Assembly (NCBI RefSeq): GCF_027172205.1
Contig: NC_070614.1
Coordinates: 45,952,501 to 46,016,500 of the forward strand
Length of the DNA stretch: 64,000 bases
Direction: 5' to 3'
From: Podarcis raffonei
Lineage: Eukaryota; Chordata; Lepidosauria; Squamata; Lacertidae
Below, in pieces: positions 46,721 through 57,115 of this stretch (positions are counted from its first letter, which is position 1; each line of letters opens with the position of its first letter). The notes beneath the pieces are model-generated. The model worked only from the letters and a program-made list of their open reading frames with translations. It had not been told where the DNA came from and ran no database searches. The translations under genes were made by a program, and so were the position numbers.

Positions 46721-47035
46721 ATGATTTTCAGCAAAATTAACCTCTGAGCATAGCAGTCCAACTAAAAACTTGAACACCTAGTTTGAAATTCATATAACTA
46801 ATGGTCTAGATGTTTGATATTCCATGTGAATATTGAGGGTACGGTTTGGAATCTGCCACCCACCCGCAATATTAATTTTATCTGTACTTTCATTTTATCT
46901 CCTAGAAATAACCTAAGTGGTTACAAGTAATTTTATCCAGAATTGAGCAGTTGATGTGGCATGCCAACCCCTTCTTTCCCTTGTTTGGATTTTGCAGTCT
47001 AATCATTAACAACGCTAAGGTAAACAGTAAGTTAC
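46721..47035. other. 5' flank of OR-3
   Basis: Unique-looking sequence, no element recognised. Confidence 0.4.
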
Positions 47036-47974
47036 ATGGAGTGTGAAAACCAAACGGGACAGTACCATTTCATCATTGTCGGGTTTCCTTATCCCCGTGA
47101 GCTACGAGTCCCTTTGTTCCTCTTCTTCTTGCTCATCTACCTGCTCACCTTCATAGGAAACCTCATGATCCTCTTGGCAGTGGCATTTGAGCCCCGGCTT
47201 CACAAACCCATGTATTGGTTCCTTTGCCACTTGTCCTTCTTGGATATGACTGTCTCCTCAGTGGTGGTACCCAAGGTGGTCGCTGGGTTTCTTGAAGGTG
47301 GTGGGGTCATCTCCTTTGGTGGTTGTGTGACTCAACTCTTCTTCTTCCACTTCCTGGGCTGCACTGAATGTTTCCTCTATACTGTCATGGCCTATGACCG
47401 CTTCCTGGCCATCTGCAAGCCGCTCCGTTATGGCACTATTATGAACCATAAAGCTTGCCTCTGCCTCTCCTTTGGGACCTGGTTTGGGGGCTCCTTGCAC
47501 TCTATGATACAGACCACTCTCACCTTCCACTTGCCCTATGGCCACGGGGACCAAGTGGGCTATATCTTCTGTGACATCCCAGCTGTGCTTAAGCTGGCCT
47601 GTGCTGACACGGCACTCAACGAGATGGTGACCTTTGTAGACATTGGCTTCTTGGCCATGACCTGCTTCTTCCTCATCCTCACATCCTACGTGTACATCAT
47701 CTCTGCAATCCTGAGGATCCGTAGTGCTGAGGGACGCCGCCGAGCATTCTCCACTTGCGCTGCTCACATCACAGTTGTCATAACTTACTATGTTCCCCTG
47801 GTGTTCATCTATCTGAGGCCAGGGTCTGAAGACCCATTGGATGGAGTGGTGGCTGTGTTCTACACCACTGTAACCCCACTTCTGAATCCCGTCATTTATA
47901 CATTGAGGAACAAGGAGATGAAGTGTGCATTAAGAAAGCTGTGGAGCAGGAAGATGTCCTCACCAATTGAATGA
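47036..47974 (+). CDS. Olfactory receptor OR-3, family-10-like, intact
   Basis: A 312-residue odorant receptor GPCR. Seen: NQT glycosylation site at residue 5, GN in helix 1, LHKPMYWFL (Trp where Phe or Tyr is usual), MAYDRFLAIC (118-127), FCDIPAVLKLACADT, RAFSTCAAHI (236-245), PLLNPVIYTLRNKEMK at the end. Stretches such as FVDIG, ILRIRS.EGRRRAFSTC and VVAVFYT.VTPLLNPV.YTLRNKE recall mammalian OR10G and its relatives; this is from memory and is a family-level call only. One coding exon, normal length, no stops. It lies about 9 kb after OR-2 and 5 kb before OR-4 on the same strand. Confidence 0.95.
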   Translation: MECENQTGQYHFIIVGFPYPRELRVPLFLFFLLIYLLTFIGNLMILLAVAFEPRLHKPMYWFLCHLSFLDMTVSSVVVPKVVAGFLEGGGVISFGGCVTQLFFFHFLGCTECFLYTVMAYDRFLAICKPLRYGTIMNHKACLCLSFGTWFGGSLHSMIQTTLTFHLPYGHGDQVGYIFCDIPAVLKLACADTALNEMVTFVDIGFLAMTCFFLILTSYVYIISAILRIRSAEGRRRAFSTCAAHITVVITYYVPLVFIYLRPGSEDPLDGVVAVFYTTVTPLLNPVIYTLRNKEMKCALRKLWSRKMSSPIE

Positions 47975-48439
47975 TTACCTGGGCAGCTAATAGGATTTCA
48001 CTGGCCATTAGCTGTGTTCACTCAGACAATATGGGGAATGCTATCTTATACTATGTTGGTGCATAATAGAAATGTGTTCATTTTCCAATGGTGTCTGTGG
48101 TGAACAAGAATCTTGGGTGATCTAAAGAATGTTTCTAGCTAATCAGTTTTCTTAAAGGTGGGCACACGGCAAAGGGAATGTGGGATGAATCAACTTCCCC
48201 ATACATATGGGGCCGGGGTTTGTTGTGGGGGTGCTGTTGGTTTTTCTGTATCTTTATTCTAGATCTTGTGATTTATATGGAAATTGTTCTATTTGGCTGG
48301 GTAATTTTTAAATGTTTATGACTACTTTGTTATGTTGTAGGTATGCGTTTTTTTTAAAAAAAATGTAAGTTGCATTGAGCATGGTTTTAACTGTGCAAAG
48401 GGGGCATACATGTAAAGTCATGTGTGTGTATATATGTAA
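47975..48439. other. 3' flank of OR-3, nothing recognised
   Basis: AT-rich, without a gene or named element. Confidence 0.45.
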
Positions 48440-48620
48440 TTTTGTTTGTATGCCACCTTTCCATAGTTGAAACCATGCTCAAGGTAGCTTACAACTAGGA
48501 AAAACCCCACACAGTTCTGACATAACAAAACCAGTCACAAAATACACAAAAATACACAACCAAATTAAACAATTTCCACATAATAAGATCTAAAGTAAAG
48601 ATTTTTTTTGGTATAACAGT
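48440..48620 (-). mobile_element. LINE 3' end fragment
   Basis: The tract TTTGTATGCCACCTTTCC and CTCAAGGTAGCTTACAA resembles the reversed LINE end at 41815. No coding part. Confidence 0.45.
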
Positions 48621-49189
48621 AACAGCAAACAAAGCCCATAAACAATACCCCAGCCCAAGAGTCCATTTAGCAGCCTCAGGTTCTGTAGCTGAAGTCAGTC
48701 AGGGCCCTGTGCTCCCAGGCCAAGTGGAAATGGGCTGCATGGCAGGGAGGCGGCCTTCCAAGATTCACGCTTCTGATGGGAATAAGCACCACCCATGGCA
48801 GAACTCAACAAACATTTCTCACCAAGTTCTCACCTGCTCAAGCTGTACAACTGCAGCAACACAAAGGCTACCAATGCTCTTAACTTTGGGGTGGGAGGAA
48901 GATATAAAATCCTCAAGCAGGCTGAACCAATTTGCTTTGGCTTCTTCATCACCCCTTCCCCCAACCTGGCTGCAACTCCTTTGGGCGACTGGCCAGAGTC
49001 AGCGGAGCAACGTACGCAAATTTTAGTCTTATACAGTAAGCTTTGTGTACACACACACACACACTTCTTTATCCGTCCAGAGAAGCAAGATGGCACTATA
49101 AGAGTCTGATGACACATTCCTGCTAGGCAAAAAAACTCAATGTGCAAAGCAGGACAAATGAAGGGGTGTGTGGAGGTGGTGGTAGAGGA
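48621..49189. other. No gene recognised
   Basis: Mixed sequence with a (CA)n run at 49049..49064. The open frames here have no recognisable domain. Confidence 0.4.
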
Positions 49190-49201
49190 GTACAGGACTT
49201 A

Positions 49202-49525
49202 AAGGTAAAGGTAAAGGTACCCCTGCCCGTACGGGCCAGTCTTGACAGACTCTGGGGTTGTGCGCCCATCTCACTTAAGAGGCCAGGGGCCAGCGCTGTC
49301 CGCAGACACTTCTGGGTCACGTGGCCAGCGTGACAAACCTGCATCTGGCGAGCCAGCGCAGCACATGGAAACACCGTTTACCTTCCCGCCAGTGCTTTTG
49401 AACTGCTAGGTTGGCAGGCGCTGGGACCGAGCAACGGGAGCGCACCCCGCCGCGGGGATTCGAACCACCGACCTTTCGATCGGCAAGCCCTAGGCGCTGA
49501 GGCTTTTACCCACAGCGCCACCCGC
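49202..49525 (-). mobile_element. tRNA-derived SINE, variant subfamily
   Basis: Reverse copy with B box GGTTCGAATCC and a tail of GGTAAA units. The body differs from the main SINE family (GTACGGGCCAGTCTTGACAG on the plus strand). Flanked by the 12-base direct repeat GTACAGGACTTA (49190..49201 and 49526..49537), so it is a clean insertion. Confidence 0.92.
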
Positions 49526-49979
49526 GTACAGGACTTACTCCCTGGTAAATGTTATAGTAGGGGTGGGAACCTCGGGACCCAGGACCAAATGCAATCCTCT
49601 GCCCCCTTAAATCAAGTAAATAAAATAAAATTTCAAGTAAATAAAATTTCTACTAAAAGTAGAAATAATCAGAATATTTGAAACTGAGGTGCTCACTGGG
49701 GTCACTTGGGTGACGTTATAGCGCATTCTAGCAATGCAACTGGCAACCTGACTGAGTGATAGGTGTGGCTTCTGTGAACTGACCAATCGTGTTGCAGGTA
49801 GTTCAGTTCTGGAACAGGACAGGTGGGTGTCCTCCCTCCCTCCTCTGCCCATGTGTCTAGGCCACACCCCCTTTCTCAAGCCACACCCCTGATCAGCCCT
49901 ACTCCATACTCTCCTCTTGCCTGGTTGGAATGTGACAGGGAGCTCTGATAATGCTCCTTGCTTGCCTGAATGGAGAATA

Positions 49980-50215
49980 CAATGAGAGCCCTGCTGGTTC
50001 AGGCAGAGTTTCATCTAGCCCAGCATCCTGTTCTCACAGTGGCCACCCATGGGAAGTTTTCAAGGAGGGACTGAGTGCAACATCATTTTCCCCTCCTGTA
50101 CTTTCCAGCAGCTGGAATTAAGACTCATACAGTGGAGATGAAACATAGCCATCAGGGTTTGTGACCACTGATAACCTTATCCTCCATGAATCTCTCTAAT
50201 CTAAACTCATCAAAG
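49980..50215 (+). mobile_element. CR1/L2-type LINE 3' fragment
   Basis: Contains AGCCCAGCATCCTGTTCTCA and continues with the same order of words as the tract at 39985. No coding part. Confidence 0.6.
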
Positions 50216-50460
50216 TTGGAGTTTATCGTTGTGTCTCATGGGATTGAGTTTCATGGCACTAATGATGATATTGGTGATGTTGATGATTACAATTTATATT
50301 TCAGCCTTTATCAGAAGATCCCAGGGCAGTGTACATTAAAAACACATTACAGAGCATCAATGATTAAAGCATAATAAAAAATCATAACGTCAGACAGCCT
50401 AATAGGATATAGTGAGGCACACAAGCATGTGCAGAAATTAACTTATTGTACAAAGGTAAA

Positions 50461-50831
50461 CGCGGGTGGCGCTGTGGGACGCGGGTAACACTGTGGGTTA
50501 AACCACAGAGCCTGGGACTTGCTGATCAGAAGGTCAATGGTTCGAATCCCCACGATGGAGTGATCTCCCATTGCTCGGTCCCAGCTCCTGCCAACCTAGC
50601 AGTTTGAAAGCACGTCAAAGTGCAAGTAGATAAATAGGTACCGCTCTGGCGGGAAGGTAAACGGCGTTTCCGTGCACTGCTCTGGTTCACCAGAAGCAGC
50701 TTAGTCATGCTGGCCACATGACCCGGAAGCTGTATGCCGGCTCCCTCGGCCAATAAACCGAGATGAGCGCCGCAAGCCCAGAGTCAGCTACAACTGGACC
50801 TAATGGTCAGGGGTCCCTTTACCTTTACCTT
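50461..50831 (+). mobile_element. tRNA-derived squamate SINE with doubled head
   Basis: Forward, full-length, with B box GGTTCGAATCC and tail CCTTTACC. Flanked by TACAAAGGTAAA (50449..50460 and 50832..50843). The 5' head is tandemly doubled, as in the copy at 46347. Confidence 0.92.
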
Positions 50832-50859
50832 TACAAAGGTAAAACTCACATCCATGGCT

Positions 50860-51319
50860 GTGTCTACCTTTGCCATACTGGAGTATGGCCCCTGTAAACC
50901 CAGAGGGAATGTAGCTTTTGCTATGTAAAAGTTCTCCCTCCCCTGTGTTTGCTAGGAAAAGGAAGCTTCTGTCTCTCAACAGGGGGAATTAGTGAAGTGA
51001 TCCTGCTAGAATACCCAGAGGAAACTGTTATATTTGTCCTAGCTGGTTACACCCGTGCCGATTTCAGCGGCACAATGTTGCTGTGTCAGTTGCGTTGGGC
51101 GAAAGGAAGAGAGCGTCGAGATTGCCCCTGTAATGGTTGGACCATCTCTGATACTCCCTGGGCATCAGCCAAGGCCCTCTCAGGCCCCCATGGAGTGTAT
51201 CCCTCCTCTAGAAGGCTGTGGTTTGGACTGTGCAAGTATATAGGCTGGTGGACACTCAAGAACTGTGCCACACTGAAAACAATGTCTATATTCATCATCA
51301 CACTGCAGGTTTACAGGAG
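50860..51319 (+). other. Upstream segment shared by OR-4 and OR-5; possible 5' non-coding exon
   Basis: About 51130..51470 aligns with about 57770..58130 upstream of OR-5. The shared part includes GGACTGTGCAAGTATATAG and a donor-like site CAGGAG|GTGAGA at 51319/51320, matched by CAGGAG|GTGAGT at 57944/57945. ORs commonly have a non-coding first exon, and a pyrimidine-rich acceptor (TGTGCTATCAG) directly precedes both start codons. Splicing is inferred, not shown. Confidence 0.35.
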
Positions 51320-52009
51320 GTGAGAGTATCTGAATGCAAAAGTTATGCTTCTATTAAGATATGCACATATCCTTCTGGGAAGCTCTCTAGCTGGTGGCTA
51401 ATTCCTTAAATAGCATTGGGGAGCAGGTTCTGCTAGAACATCTCTTTCTGAATTTCAGTCGCTGGAAGCTACAGGAGAGAAGAGTGCTGCTGCACTCAGG
51501 TCTCATAGGCCTCCAGTTGACTGTAAGAACAGAATGCTGGACCAGATAGGCCTTTGGATGTTTTTATGTTTTAAAATGATTTTAAAAAATTAAAACGGAT
51601 CCAGACTAGCAGCAAGCTAGTTCAGTAGAAAGCAATGCTTGTTCCCATTGTATGCTTGTCCGGAAAATGTGCTGTGAGCTTGCAGACAGAGATCTGTAAA
51701 AAGCAGCTGTGACAAAAGGAAGAAAGTGTCCCCCTCCAAAACTTCAGAGAATTTAATTCTTCTAAAATTGACTTTTATTTTACAACGTTATAAACACTGA
51801 TGAAATCTAGGGAAATTCCTGGAAATTCAGGAAGTTTACTTTTAAACCTCAACACTTTAATATCCATCAAGAAAACATGACATCTTCTTTTAAATTTTGA
51901 GTTTGAGGTTTCGTTATTTTTGTAAAAATAGCCAAATGTCAAATTCTAGTCCTGCATCCTGATATGATGGTGGCCAAGTTAGTAGATGCCTAAGAGAAGC
52001 TTAGGAAGC

Positions 52010-52140
52010 AAGGACTTCCATGCAGCAGCACTTTTCCCTACTTGTGATTTCAAGCAAGTGGAATTCAGAAGCATCCTTCCTCCAACAGTGAAGGTGGAAC
52101 CTAGTCATCAGGGTTAGCAATAAATACCCATGGCAGTTAA
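52010..52140 (+). mobile_element. CR1/L2-type LINE 3' fragment
   Basis: Short relative of the tract at 49980..50215 (CTTGTGATTTCAAGCAAGTG then AGGTGGAACCTAGTCATCAG). Confidence 0.45.
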
Positions 52141-52321
52141 AAGAGAAAAAGGAGGAGAGGGAGGGAGGGAGAGGGAGAAGGAATGGATAAAGAAACAGAG
52201 ACAGAGACAGAGAAAATGAAACGAGCCTGACAATTAATATTTTCTTTCATCATTTGAATGCTTAAATTACTTTTCTTCCTGTTAGGAGCTGCGGGGCTCA
52301 TACTGCCAACCTTTGTGTATA

Positions 52322-52942
52322 CAGTGGTACCTCGGGTTACATACGCTTCAGGTTACATACGCTTCAGGTTACACACTCCACTAAGCCAGAAATAGTGCTT
52401 CAGGTTTAGAACTTTGCTTCAGGATAAGAACAGAAATCGGGCTCCGGCGGCGCAGCAGCAGCAGGAGGCCCCATTACCTAAAGTAGTGCTTCAGATTATG
52501 AACAGTTTCAGGTTAAGTACGGACCTCCGGAACGAATTAAGTACTTAACCCGAGGTAAAAAGGTAAAGGTAAAGGTACCCCTGCCCGTACGGGCCAGTCT
52601 TGACAGACTCTGGGGTTGTGCGCCCATCTCACTCAAGAGGCCAGGGGCCAGCGCTGTCCGCAGACACTTCCGGGTCACGTGGCCAGCGTGACAAGCTGCA
52701 TCTGGCGAGCCAGCGCAGCACACGGAAACGCCGTTTACCTTCCCGCTAGTAAGCGGTCCCTATTTATCTACTTGCACCCGGGGGTGCTTTCGAACTGCTA
52801 GGTTGGCAGGCGCTGGGACTGAGCAGCGGGAGCGCACCCCGCCGCGGGGATTCGAACCGCCGACCTTTCGATCGGCAAGCCCTAGGCGCTGAGGCTTTTA
52901 CCCACAGCGCCACCCGCGTCCCATTAACCCGAGGTACCACTG
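52322..52942. mobile_element. Tigger-like MITE, subfamily 1, split by a SINE
   Basis: CAGTGGTACCTCGGG to GAGGTACCACTG with TA flanks; a SINE sits close to its right end. The corresponding place upstream of OR-5 (near 58366..58372) lacks the MITE, so it inserted after the OR-4/OR-5 duplication. Confidence 0.9.
52558..52923 (-). mobile_element. tRNA-derived SINE, variant subfamily, nested in a MITE
   Basis: Reverse copy of the subfamily at 49202, with B box GGTTCGAATCC. Flanked by the 13-base repeat TTAACCCGAGGTA (52545..52557 and 52924..52936), which is MITE sequence, so it entered after the MITE. Confidence 0.93.
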
Positions 52943-53083
52943 TATATATAACTTCCCCTTGTGGTGAGCCACTGAACTGCATGCTGCAACTTGCATGTTC
53001 GCACATCCTTTGGTTATCCTTTGATCTTGTCTTGCCCTTCGGTTCAGATTACTCGCTTTGTTCCTTGCCTCCTGTGCTATCAG

Positions 53084-54025
53084 ATGGACCCTGCCAACCA
53101 AACTGTGACAGTCTTTGTCCTGGGGGTGCTGCCAAACACAGCCGAACTCCCCCTTCTCTTCTTCTTCATCTTCTTGGCCATCTACACATTGACTGTCCTG
53201 GGGAACCTCCTCATCCTGATCACCATCTTGTTCGAACCCCAGCTCCATAGTCTCCCCATGTACTTCTTCCTCTGCCACCTCTCATTCCTAGACACCTGTC
53301 TCTCCTCTGTCACAGTGCCCAAAGTCTTGGCAGGCTTCCTAAGGTCCAGCTACAGAACCATCTCCTTTGGAGGCTGCATTGTCCAGCTCTATACCTTCCA
53401 CTTCTTGGCAAGCACCGAGTGCTTCCTTTACACTGTCATGGCTTATGACCGCTACCTTGCCATCTGCCGCCCGCTGAACTACAGTACACTCATGAACAGG
53501 AGGGTCTGCTCTGGTCTCACAGCTGCGACCTGGCTCACTGGTTCCTTTCACGCTGCTATCCATACCAGCCTGACGTTCCGTCTGCCCTACTGTGGTCCCA
53601 ACCAAGTGGACTACTTCTTTTGTGACATACCACCAGTGCTCAAACTAGCCTGTGCCGACACAGCTGTGAACCATGCCGTCATACTGGCCAACATTGGTGC
53701 CGTGGCTGCCGGCTGCTTTGTGCTCATATGTATCTCCTATGCCTACATCACATCTGCCATTTTGAAAATCCGAACAACGGAGGGAAGGCAGCGGGCCTTC
53801 TCCACTTGTAGTGCTCACCTTACAGTGGTGCTGCTCTACTATGGACCTCCAGTTTTTATATACTTGCGTCCATCTTCAAGTGCCTCCACCTATGGGACTC
53901 TGGCTGTTTTCTACACCATCATCACTCCTATGCTGAACCCGTTCATATACACATTGCGGAACAAGGAAGTGAAAAGGGCATTGAGGAAATCATTCAAGAG
54001 ACATGTCACTTCTCAGGAACGATAG
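53084..54025 (+). CDS. Olfactory receptor OR-4, family-10-like, intact
   Basis: A 313-residue odorant receptor GPCR. The frame is open from a Met at 52991, but the Met at 53084 (MDPANQTVTVFVLG) is chosen because it gives the normal OR N-terminus with NQT at residue 5 and follows a pyrimidine-rich AG. Seen: GN in helix 1, LHSLPMYFFL with one more residue than the usual LH.PMYFFL, MAYDRYLAIC (119-128), FCDIPPVLKLACADT, RAFSTCSAHL, PMLNPFIYTLRNKEVK. It forms a recent tandem pair with OR-5. Differences between them cluster in helices 2, 3, 5, 6 and 7. No stops; the long antisense frames are shadows. Confidence 0.95.
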   Translation: MDPANQTVTVFVLGVLPNTAELPLLFFFIFLAIYTLTVLGNLLILITILFEPQLHSLPMYFFLCHLSFLDTCLSSVTVPKVLAGFLRSSYRTISFGGCIVQLYTFHFLASTECFLYTVMAYDRYLAICRPLNYSTLMNRRVCSGLTAATWLTGSFHAAIHTSLTFRLPYCGPNQVDYFFCDIPPVLKLACADTAVNHAVILANIGAVAAGCFVLICISYAYITSAILKIRTTEGRQRAFSTCSAHLTVVLLYYGPPVFIYLRPSSSASTYGTLAVFYTIITPMLNPFIYTLRNKEVKRALRKSFKRHVTSQER

Positions 54026-54398
54026 TTTGGGCAGTCAGATTCCGCAGGGTGGATAAGCTCTGCACAAATTTAGGAGCAGATTTATTGGACTGGGATAGAA
54101 GAGGGGTTGGGGGACCATTTTCAACATGAGGGCCACAGTCCCATCTGTGAAAACCTCTTAGGGACACATTCCAGTGGTGGCATGACCAGAAGCAAAAACA
54201 CGTAGAGCAACAGAACCTGAGTGGTCCAACTTTCATACAATATAGTAGTGAGTGATTTGAATGTTCTTACTCTTACTCTTAGCTGTGGTATGCCTTCTCT
54301 TTATAGGTGTTGCTAGGATCTGAAGCAAAAGCCATATCCGAAACATCACAGTGAGATTCCTGAGATGTGTGTGTGTCTACAATTGCCTAATTTGAAGT
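54026..54398. other. 3' flank of OR-4, nothing recognised
   Basis: No element recognised; the first 30 bases resemble the flank after OR-5. Confidence 0.4.
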
Positions 54399-54695
54399 CA
54401 GTTCGAATCCCCACAACGGGGTGAGCCCCTGTTGCTCGGTCCCTGCTCCTGCCAACCTAGCAGTTCGAAAGCGTATCAAAGTGCAAGTAGATAAATAGGT
54501 ACCGCTCTGGTGGGAAGGTAAACGGCATTTCCGTGCGCTGCTCTGGTTCGCCAGAAGCGGCTTAGTCATGCTGGCCACATGACCCGGAAACTGTACGCCG
54601 GCTCCCTCGGCCAATAAAGTGAGATGAGCGCCGCAACCCCAGAGTTGGTCATGACTGGACCTAATGGTCAGGGGTCCCCTTTACATCTTTACCTA
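54399..54695 (+). mobile_element. tRNA-derived squamate SINE, 5'-truncated
   Basis: Forward copy that begins at the B box (AGTTCGAATCC) and runs to the GGGGTCCCCTTTAC tail. The head is missing. Confidence 0.88.
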
Positions 54696-54764
54696 AGTGC
54701 TCAAGGTTAAGGCTACAATGACACAGCAGTTTATTCCTATTCCCCTCACCAAACTACAGTTGTT

Positions 54765-54890
54765 GCAATAGTTTTTACAACACCCTGTCTTCCTAGGGAA
54801 TCCTGGGAACTGTAGCTTTTGTGAGAGGAAAAGGGGTTAGCACCCTTAGCAAACTACAGCTCCCAGAATTTTTGGGGGGGAAGGCATGAC
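54765..54890. repeat. MITE-like repeat fragment
   Basis: Inverted words (AAACTACAG...CTGTAGCTTT and AAACTACAGCTCCCAG) as in the dispersed repeat at 56450..56760. Confidence 0.45.
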
Positions 54891-54927
54891 TGGTGTATCA
54901 TGGTGCTTTAAATGCATGGTGTGAATG

Positions 54928-55851
54928 TGTCAGGGACTGGGCAGAGGGGGAATGGCAGAGACCACCTCCTCAGCCTGACCCTTCCAGGGAGGAGGAAGAG
55001 GAAGACAGTTTAGATTTGCAACCCGGAGGTCACAGCTCAGAGGCAGATGAGGGAAAAAGTTGGGAGATAATGGGAGAGGAGGAGGAGGATGCGAGGCGAC
55101 AGCTGACGGACACGGTGTCATTGGAAAGCCTTCCAGACTCCCCTCTCCTAGAACCCGGTGAGCCTTAAAAGTAGGAGCGCAAAGAGCTCAAAGACAGAGG
55201 GCACGTAGCAGCAGCTGTGGAAGTGACGAATGAAGAAGTGGGAGATACGGGGGGTGGAGATTCACTCGGGACAACACCATTATCCAAGAGGCTGGGTTCT
55301 CTAGCCTCTCTCTGTAATTATTGAATTTTTAAAATGGTAAGAACCTTCCCCTGTCTTTATACTTTCTGAGGATGTTTCACCCCTCCCATTGCAAGAATCT
55401 GCTGATGTTTCAGAAAGGAGGGGGCGGATTTAGCTCATTACTTATTCCGCTCCAGCCTGACTTCAAAGGGGGAGTCTGAGTGTTATCTGTGTATAGATAA
55501 GGTCGTTGCTCATGCAGCAGTAACACTCAGTCCAGTCCAGCGTCTCCATTTAGTCTGTAGTTAGTTTGTATAGTAGCTGTAGAGGATAAAAGAAGTTATT
55601 CTACAGAAGCTGTCGTTCGTGTGGTTCATGCTCTGCTGTGCTCCGCTGACTACTGGAAGTGAGTTTGGTGCTCACAGCTCTGAGTTGTGAGTCCACAGCA
55701 CTTAGACCTGCTTCCTGCGTGGAAGGTCTCTGGAAGTTCTTTCCAGCTCGCCTGGCCCAGTCGGGGCTGAAGAGGTTGAGCCCAGTCAGTGGCACTGGCT
55801 CAAAGGCGAAGCTGACACTTTCCTGGGGCAAACAGCCAGGAGCTGCTGACA
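54928..55851 (+). mobile_element. Solo LTR-like fossil, probably Gypsy-type
   Basis: A 924-base segment bounded by TGTCAGGGACTGG and GAGCTGCTGACA, the TG...CA form of an LTR. No internal region or second LTR is in the window, so it looks like a solo LTR. A reversed relative of its start is at 43318..43540. Moderate age; family not confirmed. Confidence 0.5.
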
Positions 55852-55865
55852 GTATCCTACAGAAT

Positions 55866-55945
55866 GCGGCTTCATAGCTTAGTGGTAGAGCATCTGCGTT
55901 GCATGCAGAAGTTCCTAGGTTGAATCCCAGGCATCTCCATATCAG
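55866..55945 (+). mobile_element. tRNA-type SINE head fragment
   Basis: tRNA-like A and B boxes (TAGCTTAGTGGTAGAGCA, GGTTGAATCCC) without a clean acceptor stem, so a SINE head and not a tRNA gene. The same family appears complete at 59955..60152. Confidence 0.55.
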
Positions 55946-56449
55946 ACTGGGAGACAGTCATTTCAGGGGGTATTGCACATATTAATATTGTGCATGCATG
56001 AAGCAATTGGATATATAAAAGCTCATTCCTTTGGGATTAAAAATTGTCCAGACCCATCATTATGATTCAAAGCTTTACTAACCAGAACGTCTTCAAAATA
56101 GGTACAAAAACAATTAATGATACATCCAAATAATTTCATAAAGCATATTCTTATGCAAGCATAGGTTTCTCTTCTTAACTATGTAACATAATTATGATCA
56201 GGGCAATAAACCAATGTTAAACCTTTAGTAATATACATACAAGCAATTTCTATTTCAGTGTGAATTAAACAATTATACTTAACAGAGTGTGTGTCACTTG
56301 TTTGGATATGCGTCCTAGCTTGTTTAGCCCTGCATGGCACCTAATTTATAACACTTCCCTGCTTTCCACTGTTCCGATTTGAGATATATGGATATATACA
56401 TAGTCTGAGTTTGATTCCTTCATCCAGTGGCAGCCAGCTCAATCTGCAC
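55946..56449. other. No gene recognised
   Basis: AT-rich, nothing assigned. Confidence 0.4.
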
Positions 56450-56765
56450 TATACATTTCAAGCAGTATGATACCACTTTAAACTGCCTTGCCTTCCTCCA
56501 ATGAATCCTGGGAACTCTAGTTCCTCAAGGAACTGAGAGTTGGTAGGAAACCCCCTTTCCTCTCCCAGTTACAATTCTCAGCAGTCGATGAGAAGAGGGA
56601 CTGAGTGTTAAAGCACTCTGGGAATGGTAGCTCTGTGAGGGCAATAGGGGTCTTCTAACAATGCTCAGCACCTTCAATAAAGCAGAATTCCCATGATTCT
56701 TTGGGCGAAGCCATGGCTGTTTAAAGTGCTTTGATATCACTTTAAATGTACAGTGCAAGTGAGGC
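56450..56765. repeat. Palindromic dispersed repeat (MITE-like)
   Basis: The tract from TACCACTTTAAACTGCC to GATATCACTTTAAATG has inverted internal words (CCTGGGAACTCTAGTTCC; GGAATGGTAGCTC). The superfamily is not assigned; relatives lie at 31401 and 54765. Confidence 0.5.
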
Positions 56766-56867
56766 CTACATGCCCGACTTCTGATTGAAGCCAGCAGGGC
56801 CACTGTAGCGTAAGGAATGACAACCATGCCCTCTGGGTAATCTCAATGATTGAGGTAGGAAGATAAG

Positions 56868-57115
56868 AAGAAGAAGAGTTTGGATTTGATATCCCGCTTT
56901 ATCACTACCCGAAGGAGTCTCAAAGCGGCTAACAATCTCCTTTCCCTTCCTCCCCCACAACAAACACTCTGTGAGGTGAGTGGGGCTGGGAGACTTCAAA
57001 GAAGTGTGACTGGCCCAAGGTCACCCAGCAGCTGCATGTGGAGGAGCAGAGACGTGAACCCAGTTCACCAGATTACGAGTCTACCACTCTTAACCACTAC
57101 ACCACACTGGCTCAG
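56868..57115 (-). mobile_element. CORE/MIR-like tRNA SINE
   Basis: On the minus strand: tRNA-like head with TAGTGGTTAAGAG and GGGTTCACGTCTC, then CTGCTGGGTGACCTTGGG, the core typical of MIR/CORE-SINEs, and a tail AAATCCAAACTCTTCTTC. Nearly full length. Confidence 0.75.

Noticed and set aside
52991-53083. Upstream Met start for OR-4 (and 58556 for OR-5)
   Set aside because: The extra residues are unlike OR N-termini, and the internal Met gives the standard N-terminus with NQT at residue 5 in both genes.
55866-55945. Possible tRNA gene
   Set aside because: It has A and B boxes but no paired acceptor stem and matches a dispersed SINE head. The same applies to all B-box hits within SINEs.
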